Assembly: GCA_018384465.1 (NCBI GenBank)
Contig: JAHAYQ010000193.1
Location: 1 to 10,332 of the forward strand
Origin: Myroides sp.
GTDB lineage: Bacteria; Bacteroidota; Bacteroidia; Flavobacteriales; Flavobacteriaceae
Length of the DNA: 10,332 nucleotides
Direction: 5' to 3'
Every line of letters starts with the position of its first letter. Position 1 is the stretch's first letter. Shown piece after piece: positions 1 to 6,040 of the stretch. Made by a program: the position numbers and the translations under genes. The notes below the pieces were generated by a model. The model worked only from the letters and a program-made list of their open reading frames with translations. It was not told where the DNA came from and ran no database searches.

Positions 1-234
1 CAAGAGCAATTTGGTTTCCTAATGAACGCTTTCCAATACGGCGCACCACCACATGGAGGTTTGGCTTTTGGTTTAGACCGTTTGACAGCCATTTTAGGCG
101 GACAAGAAACCATTCGCGATTTCATTGCGTTCCCTAAAAACAATTCAGGTCGTGATGTAATGATTGACGCACCTGCAACGATTGATAATGCACAGTTAGA
201 TGAATTATCGATTCTATTGAATGTAAAAGCTTAA
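1..234 (+). CDS. aspS: Aspartate--tRNA ligase, C-terminal fragment
   Basis: This is the last 77 residues of a class II aminoacyl-tRNA synthetase that charges tRNA-Asp with aspartate in the cytoplasm; the 5' part lies outside the window and the frame is open from base 1. Class II motif 3 is visible as GLAFGLDRL, with the ATP-binding Arg at visible residue 27, preceded by the GAPPHGG stretch typical of bacterial AspRS. The following IRDFIAFPKNNSGRD segment and the TIDNAQLDELSI tail are also characteristic of bacterial AspRS C-termini. Stop TAA is at 232-234 and a strong intrinsic terminator follows about 25 nt later, so aspS ends its transcription unit here. A discriminating or non-discriminating type cannot be judged from this fragment. 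Confidence 0.95.
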   Translation, partial: QEQFGFLMNAFQYGAPPHGGLAFGLDRLTAILGGQETIRDFIAFPKNNSGRDVMIDAPATIDNAQLDELSILLNVKA

Positions 235-257
235 TATTTTTTTAAGTTTTAGCTATA

Positions 258-289
258 AAAAAAGGAAATCAATTTTGGTTTCCTTTTTT
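258..289 (+). terminator. Intrinsic terminator of aspS
   Basis: A-rich 5' arm 258-270 pairs with 277-289 (core GGAAATC/GGTTTCC with one G-T wobble), leaving a 6-nt loop. The 3' arm ends in six T residues. It lies 24 nt after the aspS stop codon. Confidence 0.85.
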
Positions 290-321
290 CGTTAGATACT
301 ATGAAACCTGTTAATTTTTAA

Positions 322-329
322 TACATTTG
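322..329 (+). promoter_or_regulatory. Bacteroidota -7 promoter element
   Basis: TACATTTG matches the Bacteroidota consensus TAnnTTTG exactly and lies 16 nt before the start codon of the following secreted-protein gene, just after the aspS terminator. No convincing -33 TTG box is seen at the usual distance, so only the -7 half is supported. Confidence 0.5.
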
Positions 330-345
330 AAAACAACTAAACTTT

Positions 346-903
346 ATGATTATGCGTATATTATTATCCCTGTTTTTATTTGCTATATCGTTTTCATACG
401 GACAAGAAAAATCTGAAGCTAAAAAATTTTTAGAACAATTTGAACCCTTAGAAGGACAATATTTTGAGGGGGAAATTGTAGCCGGAGGAAAGGAAGGCGA
501 TGGCTTTGTGGGTCAAAAATTGTTGATGCAAGTGAAATCATATGCGGATCGTGAAGTTAAAATTCCTTTTTATGTGGGTGAAGACAAATCACGTACGTGG
601 GTTTTCACTTACTCCAACCATACACTTACGTTGAAACACGATCATCGACACGCAGACGGTTCGCCTGACAATCTTACCTTTTACGGAGGAACGGCTAATA
701 ATCATGGTTCAGAGACTTTTCAAATGTTTCCTGCGGATCAAGAAACTTGCCAAATGATAGATTACGCTTGTTACAATGTTTGGTGGATCACAATGGATGG
801 CAGCACATTTACATACAATTTACGCCGCATAGGAACCGATCGTTTTTTTTCAGTAAAGTTCGATTTGAGTAAACCTGTACCTTCAGATTTTCAACCATGG
901 TAA
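346..903 (+). CDS. Secreted protein of unknown function (185 aa)
   Basis: I do not recognise the family. Residues 1-19 form a Sec signal peptide (positive MRI start, hydrophobic LLSLFLFAISFS core, probable cleavage SYG|Q), so the mature protein should be periplasmic or exported. The mature part is about 165 residues, rich in aromatic and beta-prone residues, with no membrane helix. It holds exactly two cysteines (ETCQ and YACY, eight residues apart), which could form a disulfide outside the cytoplasm, plus a His/Asp-rich stretch (KHDHRHADG). A second in-frame ATG at 352 gives a more ordinary signal peptide start (MRILLS); the two cannot be separated because no ribosome binding site is visible. 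It sits alone between the aspS terminator and the SDR gene, in an apparently single-gene unit. A lipocalin-like beta-barrel is possible, but that is a guess. Confidence 0.8.
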   Translation: MIMRILLSLFLFAISFSYGQEKSEAKKFLEQFEPLEGQYFEGEIVAGGKEGDGFVGQKLLMQVKSYADREVKIPFYVGEDKSRTWVFTYSNHTLTLKHDHRHADGSPDNLTFYGGTANNHGSETFQMFPADQETCQMIDYACYNVWWITMDGSTFTYNLRRIGTDRFFSVKFDLSKPVPSDFQPW

Positions 904-941
904 GCTAAATTTATCTTTTTTAAGAAAACATAAAAAAATCC

Positions 942-985
942 GTTACAAATTTTAGCACCAATTCAATCGTAAGAAATTTTGTAAC
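942..985. repeat. Imperfect inverted repeat in SDR promoter region
   Basis: The arms GTTACAAATTTT (942-953) and AAATTTTGTAAC (974-985) are reverse complements apart from one extra A/T in the tract, and enclose about 20 nt. The right arm overlaps the weak -7-like element TAACTTTA at 982-989. No T-run follows, so an operator or promoter-linked palindrome is more likely than a terminator. Confidence 0.5.
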
Positions 986-989
986 TTTA
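982..989 (+). promoter_or_regulatory. Weak -7-like element of the SDR gene
   Basis: TAACTTTA differs from TAnnTTTG only at the last base and lies 22 nt before the ATG at 1012, a plausible leader length. No good -33 box is visible. Confidence 0.3.
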
Positions 990-1011
990 TAGAAATAAAT
1001 CAACAAATAAA

Positions 1012-1719
1012 ATGAATCATTTAAAAGATAAAGTTGCCTACATTACAGGTGGATCAAAAGGTATTGGCTACGGAATTGCTCAATCACTTTTAAAAGCTGG
1101 TATGAAAGTCGCAATTTCTGGTAGAAATACCGAAGCTATACAAAAAGCAAAAGAGCAATTGGGCAGTGAAAATGTTTTAGCTTTAGTTTCTGATGTCCGA
1201 AATTTTGAAGAGGAACAAAAAGCTACTGCCGCTATTTTAAAGGAGTTTGGCAAAATAGATGTTGTAATTGCCAATGCAGGTTTGGGTAAATTTGCACCTA
1301 TTCACGAAATGAGTTTAGAAGATTGGAATGCAATGATTGACACAAATTTAACAGGCGTTTTTCACACTTTAAAGGCAACCGCCCCACAACTTATTGAAAA
1401 CAAAGGGTATTATGTATCGATTTCTAGCTTGGCAGGTACTAACTTTTTTGCTAACGGAGCTGGCTATAATGCGTCGAAATTTGGTGTAGTAGGTTTTACG
1501 CAGGCAGCCATGTTAGATTTAAGAGCGTACGATGTCAAGTGCACTACGATTATGCCAGGATCGGTTACTTCGCATTTTAACGAACATGTACCAAATGATA
1601 ACGACGCGTGGAAAATTCAACCTGAAGATATTGGTCAGTTGGTGGTTGATTTGCTAAAAATGAATCCGAATGTATTGCCGAGCAAAATTGAAGTTCGACC
1701 TACCAAAACTTCTTCATAA
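1012..1719 (+). CDS. Classical short-chain dehydrogenase/reductase (SDR)
   Basis: A 235-residue cytoplasmic NAD(P)-dependent oxidoreductase with a full classical SDR layout. The Rossmann glycine motif TGGSKGIG lies at residues 12-19. Arg38 at the end of the second strand (SGR) favours NADP(H). The adenine-pocket Asp61-Val62 (SDV) and the NAG motif (88-90) follow. The catalytic tetrad is Asn112, Ser139, Tyr152 and Lys156 (YNASK), and PGSV is at 182-185. The length is normal for the family, and the ATG at 1012 gives the standard N-terminus (LKDKVAYITGG). The substrate cannot be deduced: FabG-like 3-ketoacyl reduction, sugar/alcohol dehydrogenation and other activities share this fold. It appears to be a single-gene unit ended by the hairpin at 1744-1774. 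The ATG has no Shine-Dalgarno sequence, as is normal in this phylum. Confidence 0.92.
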   Translation: MNHLKDKVAYITGGSKGIGYGIAQSLLKAGMKVAISGRNTEAIQKAKEQLGSENVLALVSDVRNFEEEQKATAAILKEFGKIDVVIANAGLGKFAPIHEMSLEDWNAMIDTNLTGVFHTLKATAPQLIENKGYYVSISSLAGTNFFANGAGYNASKFGVVGFTQAAMLDLRAYDVKCTTIMPGSVTSHFNEHVPNDNDAWKIQPEDIGQLVVDLLKMNPNVLPSKIEVRPTKTSS

Positions 1720-1743
1720 TTGATCAAGTTTAAATAATTCTAT

Positions 1744-1774
1744 AAAAAATGTCCTTCGTTCTGAAGGACATTTT
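1744..1774. terminator. Bidirectional intrinsic terminator between SDR and fic genes
   Basis: A perfect 12-bp stem, AAAATGTCCTTC (1746-1757) with GAAGGACATTTT (1763-1774), encloses a 5-nt loop. On the plus strand the stem ends in TTTT; on the minus strand it is followed by six T residues, so it should stop transcripts of both convergent genes. It lies 26 nt after the SDR stop. Confidence 0.85.
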
Positions 1775-1850
1775 AACTACAGAGAAGTAGAAATTAAACT
1801 CTTTTGAAATTTAATCTGCTTACCAAACACTTAGCTACTTATAACAGATT

Positions 1851-2972
1851 TTATAGTTTCAGCTCATAATGGGTACTTCTTCCTCCTGATTTTGCTTTAA
1901 CCAAAATACCTTTATTTACTAAATCAGTTATATCTCTCAAAGCTGTGTCTTGTGATGATTTGGTTATTTTTGCCCATTTAGAAGTTGTCAAATTTCCGTC
2001 AAAGTTATCCATGAGCTTGTTCAGCATTTTTTGCTGTCGTTCGTTACTAATAAGACCAGCATTTCTCATCCAGAATTGATGTTTCTGTACTACTTTGTCA
2101 ATGATTGTGTTTGAAGAAAGTATTGCATTTTTCAAACATTCAAGAAACCAAATAACCCACTCAGTAATATCTAAATCACTTTTCTGAGTTTGCTCTAATA
2201 TGTTATAATATGACTTTTTTTCATTTTTTATTTGTGCCGACATACTATAAAACCGTTGGTTTACTCCATCAGCCTTAGAAAGTTGCATATCTGTAATAGC
2301 ACGAGCTATACGACCGTTTCCTTCATCAAACGGATGTATAGTTACAAACCATAAATGAGCAACACACGCTTTGAGTATAGGATCAATCCTCTCCTCATCT
2401 CTTTCTAAAGGAGAGAAGGTTTTATCATTAAACCAATCTATGAATTGTTTCATTTCCTGTTCTAAAAGTTCCGCTTTTGGAGCTTCATAATGGATAATTT
2501 CTCTGCCCATCCCGCCAGAAACAACCTGCATATCTCCTGAACGCCATTTAGCAACTTCAATTTTATACATTCCACTTCTTCCTGTTGGGAATAATGCAGC
2601 GTGCCAGCCAAACAATCTTTCATCACTCAAAATTTTATTACTGTTCTGAGTAGCGTCTAACATCATTTCTACGACTCCATCAACATGCCTGTCTGAATGT
2701 TCCGATCCTGAATTTTCTAATCCCAACCGTGTAGCAATAGAGGAACGAACTTGTTCAGGGTTCAATATATCACCTTCAATCTCAGAAGACTGTACCACAT
2801 CCTGAATTAATGTTTCTAAGTTAGCTTCATCCTTTAACTTAAAACCCAGCAGTTCAACTTTACCCATAAGTTTGCCTTGCAAATTTCTAACTTCACTCAA
2901 CAGTGAAATAAAATCCTGCTCGTTCCATTGGAAATTAGCCCAGTTTTTAAGTTGATGTATATAAATTGGCAT
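1851..2972 (-). CDS. Fic-family protein (DUF4172-Fic-winged helix), probable AMP-transferase
   Basis: A 373-residue cytoplasmic protein of the filamentation-induced-by-cAMP family, which usually transfers AMP from ATP to hydroxyls of target proteins. The N-terminal 75 residues (YIHQLKNWANFQW start) match the DUF4172 type. The active-site motif HPFDEGNGRIAR at residues 213-224 is complete: catalytic His213, Asp216/Glu217, the GNG anion-binding loop and Arg224. An (S/T)xxxE(G/N) inhibitory motif is present as Ser62...Glu66-Gly67, so this is a class II enzyme with its own N-terminal inhibitory helix and needs no separate antitoxin. Residues about 312-370 resemble a winged helix-turn-helix (TSKWAKITKSSQDTALRDI, then a GGRSTHYEL wing), suggesting DNA binding, perhaps at the repeats just upstream. 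The gene stands alone between the shared terminator and tRNA-Ser. Target proteins are unknown. Confidence 0.93.
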   Translation of the reverse strand: MPIYIHQLKNWANFQWNEQDFISLLSEVRNLQGKLMGKVELLGFKLKDEANLETLIQDVVQSSEIEGDILNPEQVRSSIATRLGLENSGSEHSDRHVDGVVEMMLDATQNSNKILSDERLFGWHAALFPTGRSGMYKIEVAKWRSGDMQVVSGGMGREIIHYEAPKAELLEQEMKQFIDWFNDKTFSPLERDEERIDPILKACVAHLWFVTIHPFDEGNGRIARAITDMQLSKADGVNQRFYSMSAQIKNEKKSYYNILEQTQKSDLDITEWVIWFLECLKNAILSSNTIIDKVVQKHQFWMRNAGLISNERQQKMLNKLMDNFDGNLTTSKWAKITKSSQDTALRDITDLVNKGILVKAKSGGRSTHYELKL

Positions 2973-2985
2973 CCTAATTCTTATT

Positions 2986-3050
2986 TATGCGGTAAATATA
3001 CGTATTATCCTCCGCAAATTATGCGGTGATTAATGTGTTTTTCTCCGCAT
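2986..3050 (-). promoter_or_regulatory. Tandem inverted-repeat operator upstream of fic
   Basis: Two copies of the unit TGCGGT-N(17-18)-CTCCGCA lie head to tail: TGCGG 2988-2992 with CCGCA 3012-3016, and TGCGG 3022-3026 with CCGCA 3045-3049. The repeat distance is 33-34 nt, close to three helical turns. The inner half-sites also form the short palindrome CCGCA-N5-TGCGG at 3012-3026. On the minus strand a -7-like TATATTTA (2993-3000) falls between the half-sites of the gene-proximal unit, 20 nt before the ATG. This layout suggests repression, plausibly by the winged helix of the Fic protein itself. The binding protein is inferred. Confidence 0.6.
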
Positions 3051-3119
3051 TTCATTTTTCTCATATAATATAAAGATGAGAAAGGGGACAGATTTTTTAA
3101 CTTTACTTTTTTCGATGAG

Positions 3120-3138
3120 TTTGAAATTTTGTTTCAAA
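3120..3138. repeat. Short inverted repeat beyond the tRNA terminator
   Basis: TTTGAAA (3120-3126) and TTTCAAA (3132-3138) flank the 5-nt spacer TTTTG. It directly follows, on the minus strand, the T-tract of the tRNA-Ser terminator. It is weak, AT-rich and of no clear function; a back-up termination or decay hairpin is possible. Confidence 0.35.
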
Positions 3139-3169
3139 AACAAAAAACTCACTGAAAATCAGTGAGTTT
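3136..3169 (-). terminator. Intrinsic terminator of tRNA-Ser
   Basis: On the minus strand an 11-bp stem, AAACTCACTGA with TCAGTGAGTTT (3169-3159 and 3155-3145), has a 3-nt loop and is followed by a T-rich tract (3147-3136). It starts 28 nt after the tRNA 3' end. Confidence 0.88.
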
Positions 3170-3196
3170 CGTAAATAAAATTAGCTAAAACTTTAG

Positions 3197-3283
3197 CAGA
3201 GAGAAAGGGATTCGAACCCTCGATGCAGTTACCCACATACAAACTTTCCAGGCTTGCTCCTTCAACCACTCGGACACCTCTCT
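3197..3283 (-). tRNA. tRNA-Ser (anticodon GGA)
   Basis: An 87-nt class II tRNA. The acceptor stem AGAGAGG (3283-3277) pairs with TCTCTCT (3204-3198) with one G-T wobble at its base, and the discriminator is G73 at 3197, the usual serine identity base. The D-arm begins TCCGAGTGG. The anticodon loop CTGGAAA carries GGA at 3249-3247. A long variable arm (ATGTGG-GTAA-CTGCAT) is present, as required for Ser. The T-loop is TTCGAAT. The terminal CCA is not encoded and must be added after transcription. It reads UCC and UCU serine codons. A strong -7 element lies upstream and an intrinsic terminator downstream, so it is transcribed alone. Confidence 0.97.
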
Positions 3284-3294
3284 TTTTGCGATTG

Positions 3295-3302
3295 CAAACA
3301 TA
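3295..3302 (-). promoter_or_regulatory. -7 promoter element of tRNA-Ser
   Basis: On the minus strand TATGTTTG matches TAnnTTTG exactly, 11 nt upstream of the tRNA 5' end, giving a very short 5' leader. No -33 TTG is seen at exactly 19 nt, so the upstream half is unresolved. Confidence 0.6.
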
Positions 3303-3334
3303 CAGCAAATTATCAATTTAAAGCTATAAGAAAC

Positions 3335-3361
3335 AAAAAAAGATGCCTTTCCCGACATCTT
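3335..3361 (-). terminator. Intrinsic terminator of the pth-lipoprotein unit
   Basis: On the minus strand AAGATGTC pairs with GGCATCTT (3361-3354 with 3347-3340, one G-T wobble) across a 6-nt loop, followed by a run of seven T residues (3341-3335). It begins 7 nt after the lipoprotein stop codon. Confidence 0.85.
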
Positions 3362-3367
3362 CTCCGT

Positions 3368-3892
3368 TTATTCTACTACAAACTCTACATTTTCAATAAC
3401 AGAACTTGATGGTGCTTTAAAAGTCAATTTTACTTTTGTTTGCTTTTCAGAATGATCTACTTTTAAAGTACCTTCAGTAATTTTAAAATAACCCGCTTCG
3501 CCTTTGCAATAACAATGTTTTCCATAAACCAGTTTTACTTGTTCTAACTCGTCGTCTTTATATTGTTTTTTAAACTTTTGAGCAGGAATTTCTAAAAACA
3601 ACTCTTCCTTGTAAAAGTCATCGGCATAATTTCCTTCCGTTTTGTTTCTGTCAAAACTGTATTCAACCAAAACTTTTTCAGGATCAAAATGCGTTTGCGG
3701 ATATAATTCATTAAATCCGTTTAAATTTAATCCTTTTTCAAATTCGCGTGTTGCAGTTACTTTTCCGTTTTCAGGTGCAACCGAAATCATTGTTACTTTT
3801 TTGCCTAACCAGTTGGTAGATTCAACTCCTTTTGTAGTTGAACAGCTAACTGTTACGACAGCAATAGCCAGTAACGCAATCATTTTTTTCAT
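3368..3892 (-). CDS. Small putative lipoprotein of unknown function (174 aa)
   Basis: The N-terminus MKKMIALLAIAVVTVSC is a lipoprotein-type signal. Cys17 would become the lipidated first residue, followed by a short flexible STTKG linker, so the product should be membrane-anchored in the envelope. The -3 residue is Thr rather than Leu, so the lipobox is weak, although Bacteroidota signals are loose. The mature 157 residues are charged and beta-prone, with no further membrane segment. A Cys-Tyr-Cys pair (127-129) in KHCYCKGEAGYF is the only striking motif and could bind metal or form a disulfide; I do not recognise the family. The start codon lies only 4 nt after the pth stop, so it is very probably co-transcribed with pth, and a terminator follows at once. 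Confidence 0.82.
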   Translation of the reverse strand: MKKMIALLAIAVVTVSCSTTKGVESTNWLGKKVTMISVAPENGKVTATREFEKGLNLNGFNELYPQTHFDPEKVLVEYSFDRNKTEGNYADDFYKEELFLEIPAQKFKKQYKDDELEQVKLVYGKHCYCKGEAGYFKITEGTLKVDHSEKQTKVKLTFKAPSSSVIENVEFVVE

Positions 3893-3896
3893 ATAT

Positions 3897-4523
3897 TTAT
3901 TTTCCGTTATAATTGTTCATTGCATTGTTTAAACCCGCCAAAGCAAATTCTTTCACAGCTTTAGAAACCATTTCTAATCGTTCTTTTAACGCTGTGTTTT
4001 CCTCATCACTCCAATCGCCTAAAACATAATCAACTTGTTGCCCTTTTTTAAATTGATCCGAAATTCCAAATCGTAAACGAGGATATTCCGAACTGTTCAA
4101 AATCAACTGAATGTTCTTCAACCCATTATGTCCGCCGTCTGATCCTTTTGCCTTAATTCGAATAGATCCGAAAGGTAAATTTAAATCATCTGTAATAATG
4201 AGCACATTTTCTTTGGCAATTTTTTCTTTTTCCATCCAATATTGTACCGCCTTGCCCGATAAATTCATATAGGTATTGGGTTTTAAAAGCAACAATATTT
4301 TATTTTTCACCTTAATTTCAGTTAAGGCTCCCAATTTTACTGTTTCAAAAGTTGCTCCGGCTTCATTTGCCATAAAATCAACCGCCTTAAAACCAATATT
4401 ATGACGTGTATTTACATATTCGGCACCAATATTACCCAAGCCGACAATTAAATATTTTTTCATTCTTTCTGTTTGATCTTGATTGTGCGATTTAGCTTTA
4501 AACCACTTTGTAAAAAAATTCAT
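3897..4523 (-). CDS. pth: Peptidyl-tRNA hydrolase
   Basis: A cytoplasmic esterase that cleaves peptidyl-tRNAs released by stalled ribosomes and so recycles tRNA. The Pth core begins at MKKYLIVGLGN and contains the family residues: Asn of GLGN, catalytic His of NTRHNIGF, Asn of TYMNLSG, Asp of DDLNLPFG and Asn of GGHNGLKN. It ends with LNNAMNNYNGK, as in bacterial Pth. The start is debatable. ATG 4523 (used here, 208 aa) adds a basic, aromatic 20-residue extension before the core. ATG 4463 gives the canonical 188 aa. A further upstream ATG at 4568 is unlikely, because it would add a hydrophobic stretch and run through the divergent promoter region. A perfect -7 element 3 nt before ATG 4523 argues for 4463. 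The downstream lipoprotein gene shares the transcript. Confidence 0.93.
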   Translation of the reverse strand: MNFFTKWFKAKSHNQDQTERMKKYLIVGLGNIGAEYVNTRHNIGFKAVDFMANEAGATFETVKLGALTEIKVKNKILLLLKPNTYMNLSGKAVQYWMEKEKIAKENVLIITDDLNLPFGSIRIKAKGSDGGHNGLKNIQLILNSSEYPRLRFGISDQFKKGQQVDYVLGDWSDEENTALKERLEMVSKAVKEFALAGLNNAMNNYNGK

Positions 4524-4525
4524 TG

Positions 4526-4533
4526 CAAATGTA
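4526..4533 (-). promoter_or_regulatory. -7 promoter element of pth
   Basis: On the minus strand TACATTTG matches TAnnTTTG exactly. It ends 2 nt before the ATG at 4523, so a start of transcription 4-7 nt downstream would fall on or past that codon. No matching -33 TTG is found at 19 nt. Confidence 0.45.
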
Positions 4534-4571
4534 TTAACAAATAGGTAATTTAGAATATAGAAACGCAAGTT

Positions 4572-6038
4572 ATGGAAAACTTATACATTATTTGGGATTT
4601 TGTTAAAGAATGGTATTGGATTCCTTTGCTGTTGATAAACACCACGGCTTTTATTACCATTTTGGTAGAAAACGGCAAGCCCGAAAAAACGATTGCCTGG
4701 CTAATGGTGATTGTTTTTTTACCTTTTATTGGGGTGATTTTGTATTATTTTTTTGGTCAGAAATTTCAGAAAGAGAAATATTTTAGACGATTAGACCACA
4801 GATACAAACAAAAATTAGAAGAACGGTGGATTGATTTAGAACCTTTTATCACCAAAGAAATTAAATTAACCGATAGTTACGATCCCCATTTAAACGATGT
4901 TTTTGAATATTTGGTTAATACCCGAAATGCCATTCCAACATCCAATAACGAAGCACAACTTTTGATAAATGGCGAAGAAAAATTTCAATTTTTGTTAGAC
5001 GATCTCAACAAGGCACAACATCACATTCATTTTGAATATTATATTTTTGATGAGGATGAAATTGGCAGTAAAATTTTAGATATTTTAGTCGAAAAAGCTC
5101 AAAACGGAGTCGAAGTACGCTTGATTATCGATGATTTTGGCTCTGCAAAATTTGCCAAACGAAAAAAACATTATGAAGACTTAGGTATTCAGTTTGAAAT
5201 TTTCCTTCCAGTTCGTTTTTCTTCTTTAGCGAATAGTAATTACCGAAATCACAGAAAAATTGTGGTAATTGACGGTACAGTTGGTTATGTGGGCGGCATT
5301 AATATTTCCGATAAGTACCTTAATCCCAACAAATTTAACTTGTATTGGCGTGATACTGCTTTGCGAATAGAGGGCGATGGGGTTAAAATACTTCAGATTC
5401 AATTTTGGCTACATTGGCAAAGTATAGCTAAAAACACTTTTTTACTTACTCCAAAATATTTACCAACTTTCACTACGCAATTTAGTCGGAAATTACCTAT
5501 TACATTTGCTTTTTCATCACCCGGAAATACACCGCCACACGTAATGGAATCGATGATTTTAAGTATTTCGGCAGCTCAAAAAAGCATACAATTGTGTACG
5601 CCTTATTTTATTCCCACCGATTCATTCAAAACTGCTTTGCTTATTGCTGTTTCTAAAGGTGTTGATGTGTCGCTAATGATTCCTTATCAAGGCGATGCTG
5701 CAATAGTACAAGCTGCATCGTTGTCTTTTTTAAAACCTTTTGTGCAACGAGGCATGAAAGTGTATTTGTACAAAAAAGGATTTATGCACGCTAAAACCAT
5801 TTGTATTGATGGCTTACTGAGTTACATTGGTACCACTAATTTAGATTCACGTAGTTTTCTAATTAATTTTGAGCTATCTGCTGTTTTGCTTGATGAAAAA
5901 ATTGCCCAACAACTCACACAACAATTCGAAAAAGACAAAGCGGTTAGCAGAGTATTTACTGCCGAAACCTGGAAAAACGAAAAATGGTATTATAAGGCAT
6001 TTGCATCTATTTGTAGGTTATTGGCGCCGTTGTTGTAA
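4572..6038 (+). CDS. cls: Cardiolipin synthase (phospholipase D family)
   Basis: A 488-residue membrane enzyme that joins two phosphatidylglycerols to give cardiolipin and glycerol. Two N-terminal hydrophobic segments (about 16-32 and 41-61) anchor it, with a charged linker between them (ENGKPEKTIAW, the PLD nuclease N-terminal region). Both HKD catalytic motifs are complete: HRKIVVID at 227-234, followed by GYVGGIN, and HAKTICID at 406-413, followed by GTTNLDSRS. The length is normal for bacterial ClsA-type enzymes. The conserved TPYFIPT before the second HKD and the FELSA after it also fit. It is divergent from pth with under 50 bp between start codons. Its stop lies 2 bp from that of the convergent membrane-protein gene, with no terminator visible between them. 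Confidence 0.95.
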   Translation: MENLYIIWDFVKEWYWIPLLLINTTAFITILVENGKPEKTIAWLMVIVFLPFIGVILYYFFGQKFQKEKYFRRLDHRYKQKLEERWIDLEPFITKEIKLTDSYDPHLNDVFEYLVNTRNAIPTSNNEAQLLINGEEKFQFLLDDLNKAQHHIHFEYYIFDEDEIGSKILDILVEKAQNGVEVRLIIDDFGSAKFAKRKKHYEDLGIQFEIFLPVRFSSLANSNYRNHRKIVVIDGTVGYVGGINISDKYLNPNKFNLYWRDTALRIEGDGVKILQIQFWLHWQSIAKNTFLLTPKYLPTFTTQFSRKLPITFAFSSPGNTPPHVMESMILSISAAQKSIQLCTPYFIPTDSFKTALLIAVSKGVDVSLMIPYQGDAAIVQAASLSFLKPFVQRGMKVYLYKKGFMHAKTICIDGLLSYIGTTNLDSRSFLINFELSAVLLDEKIAQQLTQQFEKDKAVSRVFTAETWKNEKWYYKAFASICRLLAPLL

Positions 6039-6040
6039 TT

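Noticed and set aside
1080..1274. 64-codon minus-strand frame inside the SDR gene
   Set aside because: Antisense to the conserved Rossmann region of the SDR.
1813..1850. AATCTG...CAGATT inverted repeat right after the fic stop codon as a terminator
   Set aside because: Only 6 bp, a 26-nt loop and no proper T-run; the hairpin at 1744-1774 is far stronger.
3081..3100. AAAGGGGACAGATTTTTT string between fic and tRNA-Ser, similar to a GGGGACAGATTT motif seen near some IS200-like transposase/REP genes
   Set aside because: A single copy with no stem-loop, no transposase and no second copy in the window; likely coincidence.
1851..3283. fic next to the 3' side of tRNA-Ser as a possible integrated island
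   Set aside because: No integrase, no duplicated tRNA 3' end (the GGTTCGAATCCC core occurs once), and an intact terminator directly follows the tRNA.
3642..3932. 96-codon plus-strand frame across the lipoprotein start and pth end
   Set aside because: It lies antisense to two well-supported genes, and its composition is that expected of a complementary strand.
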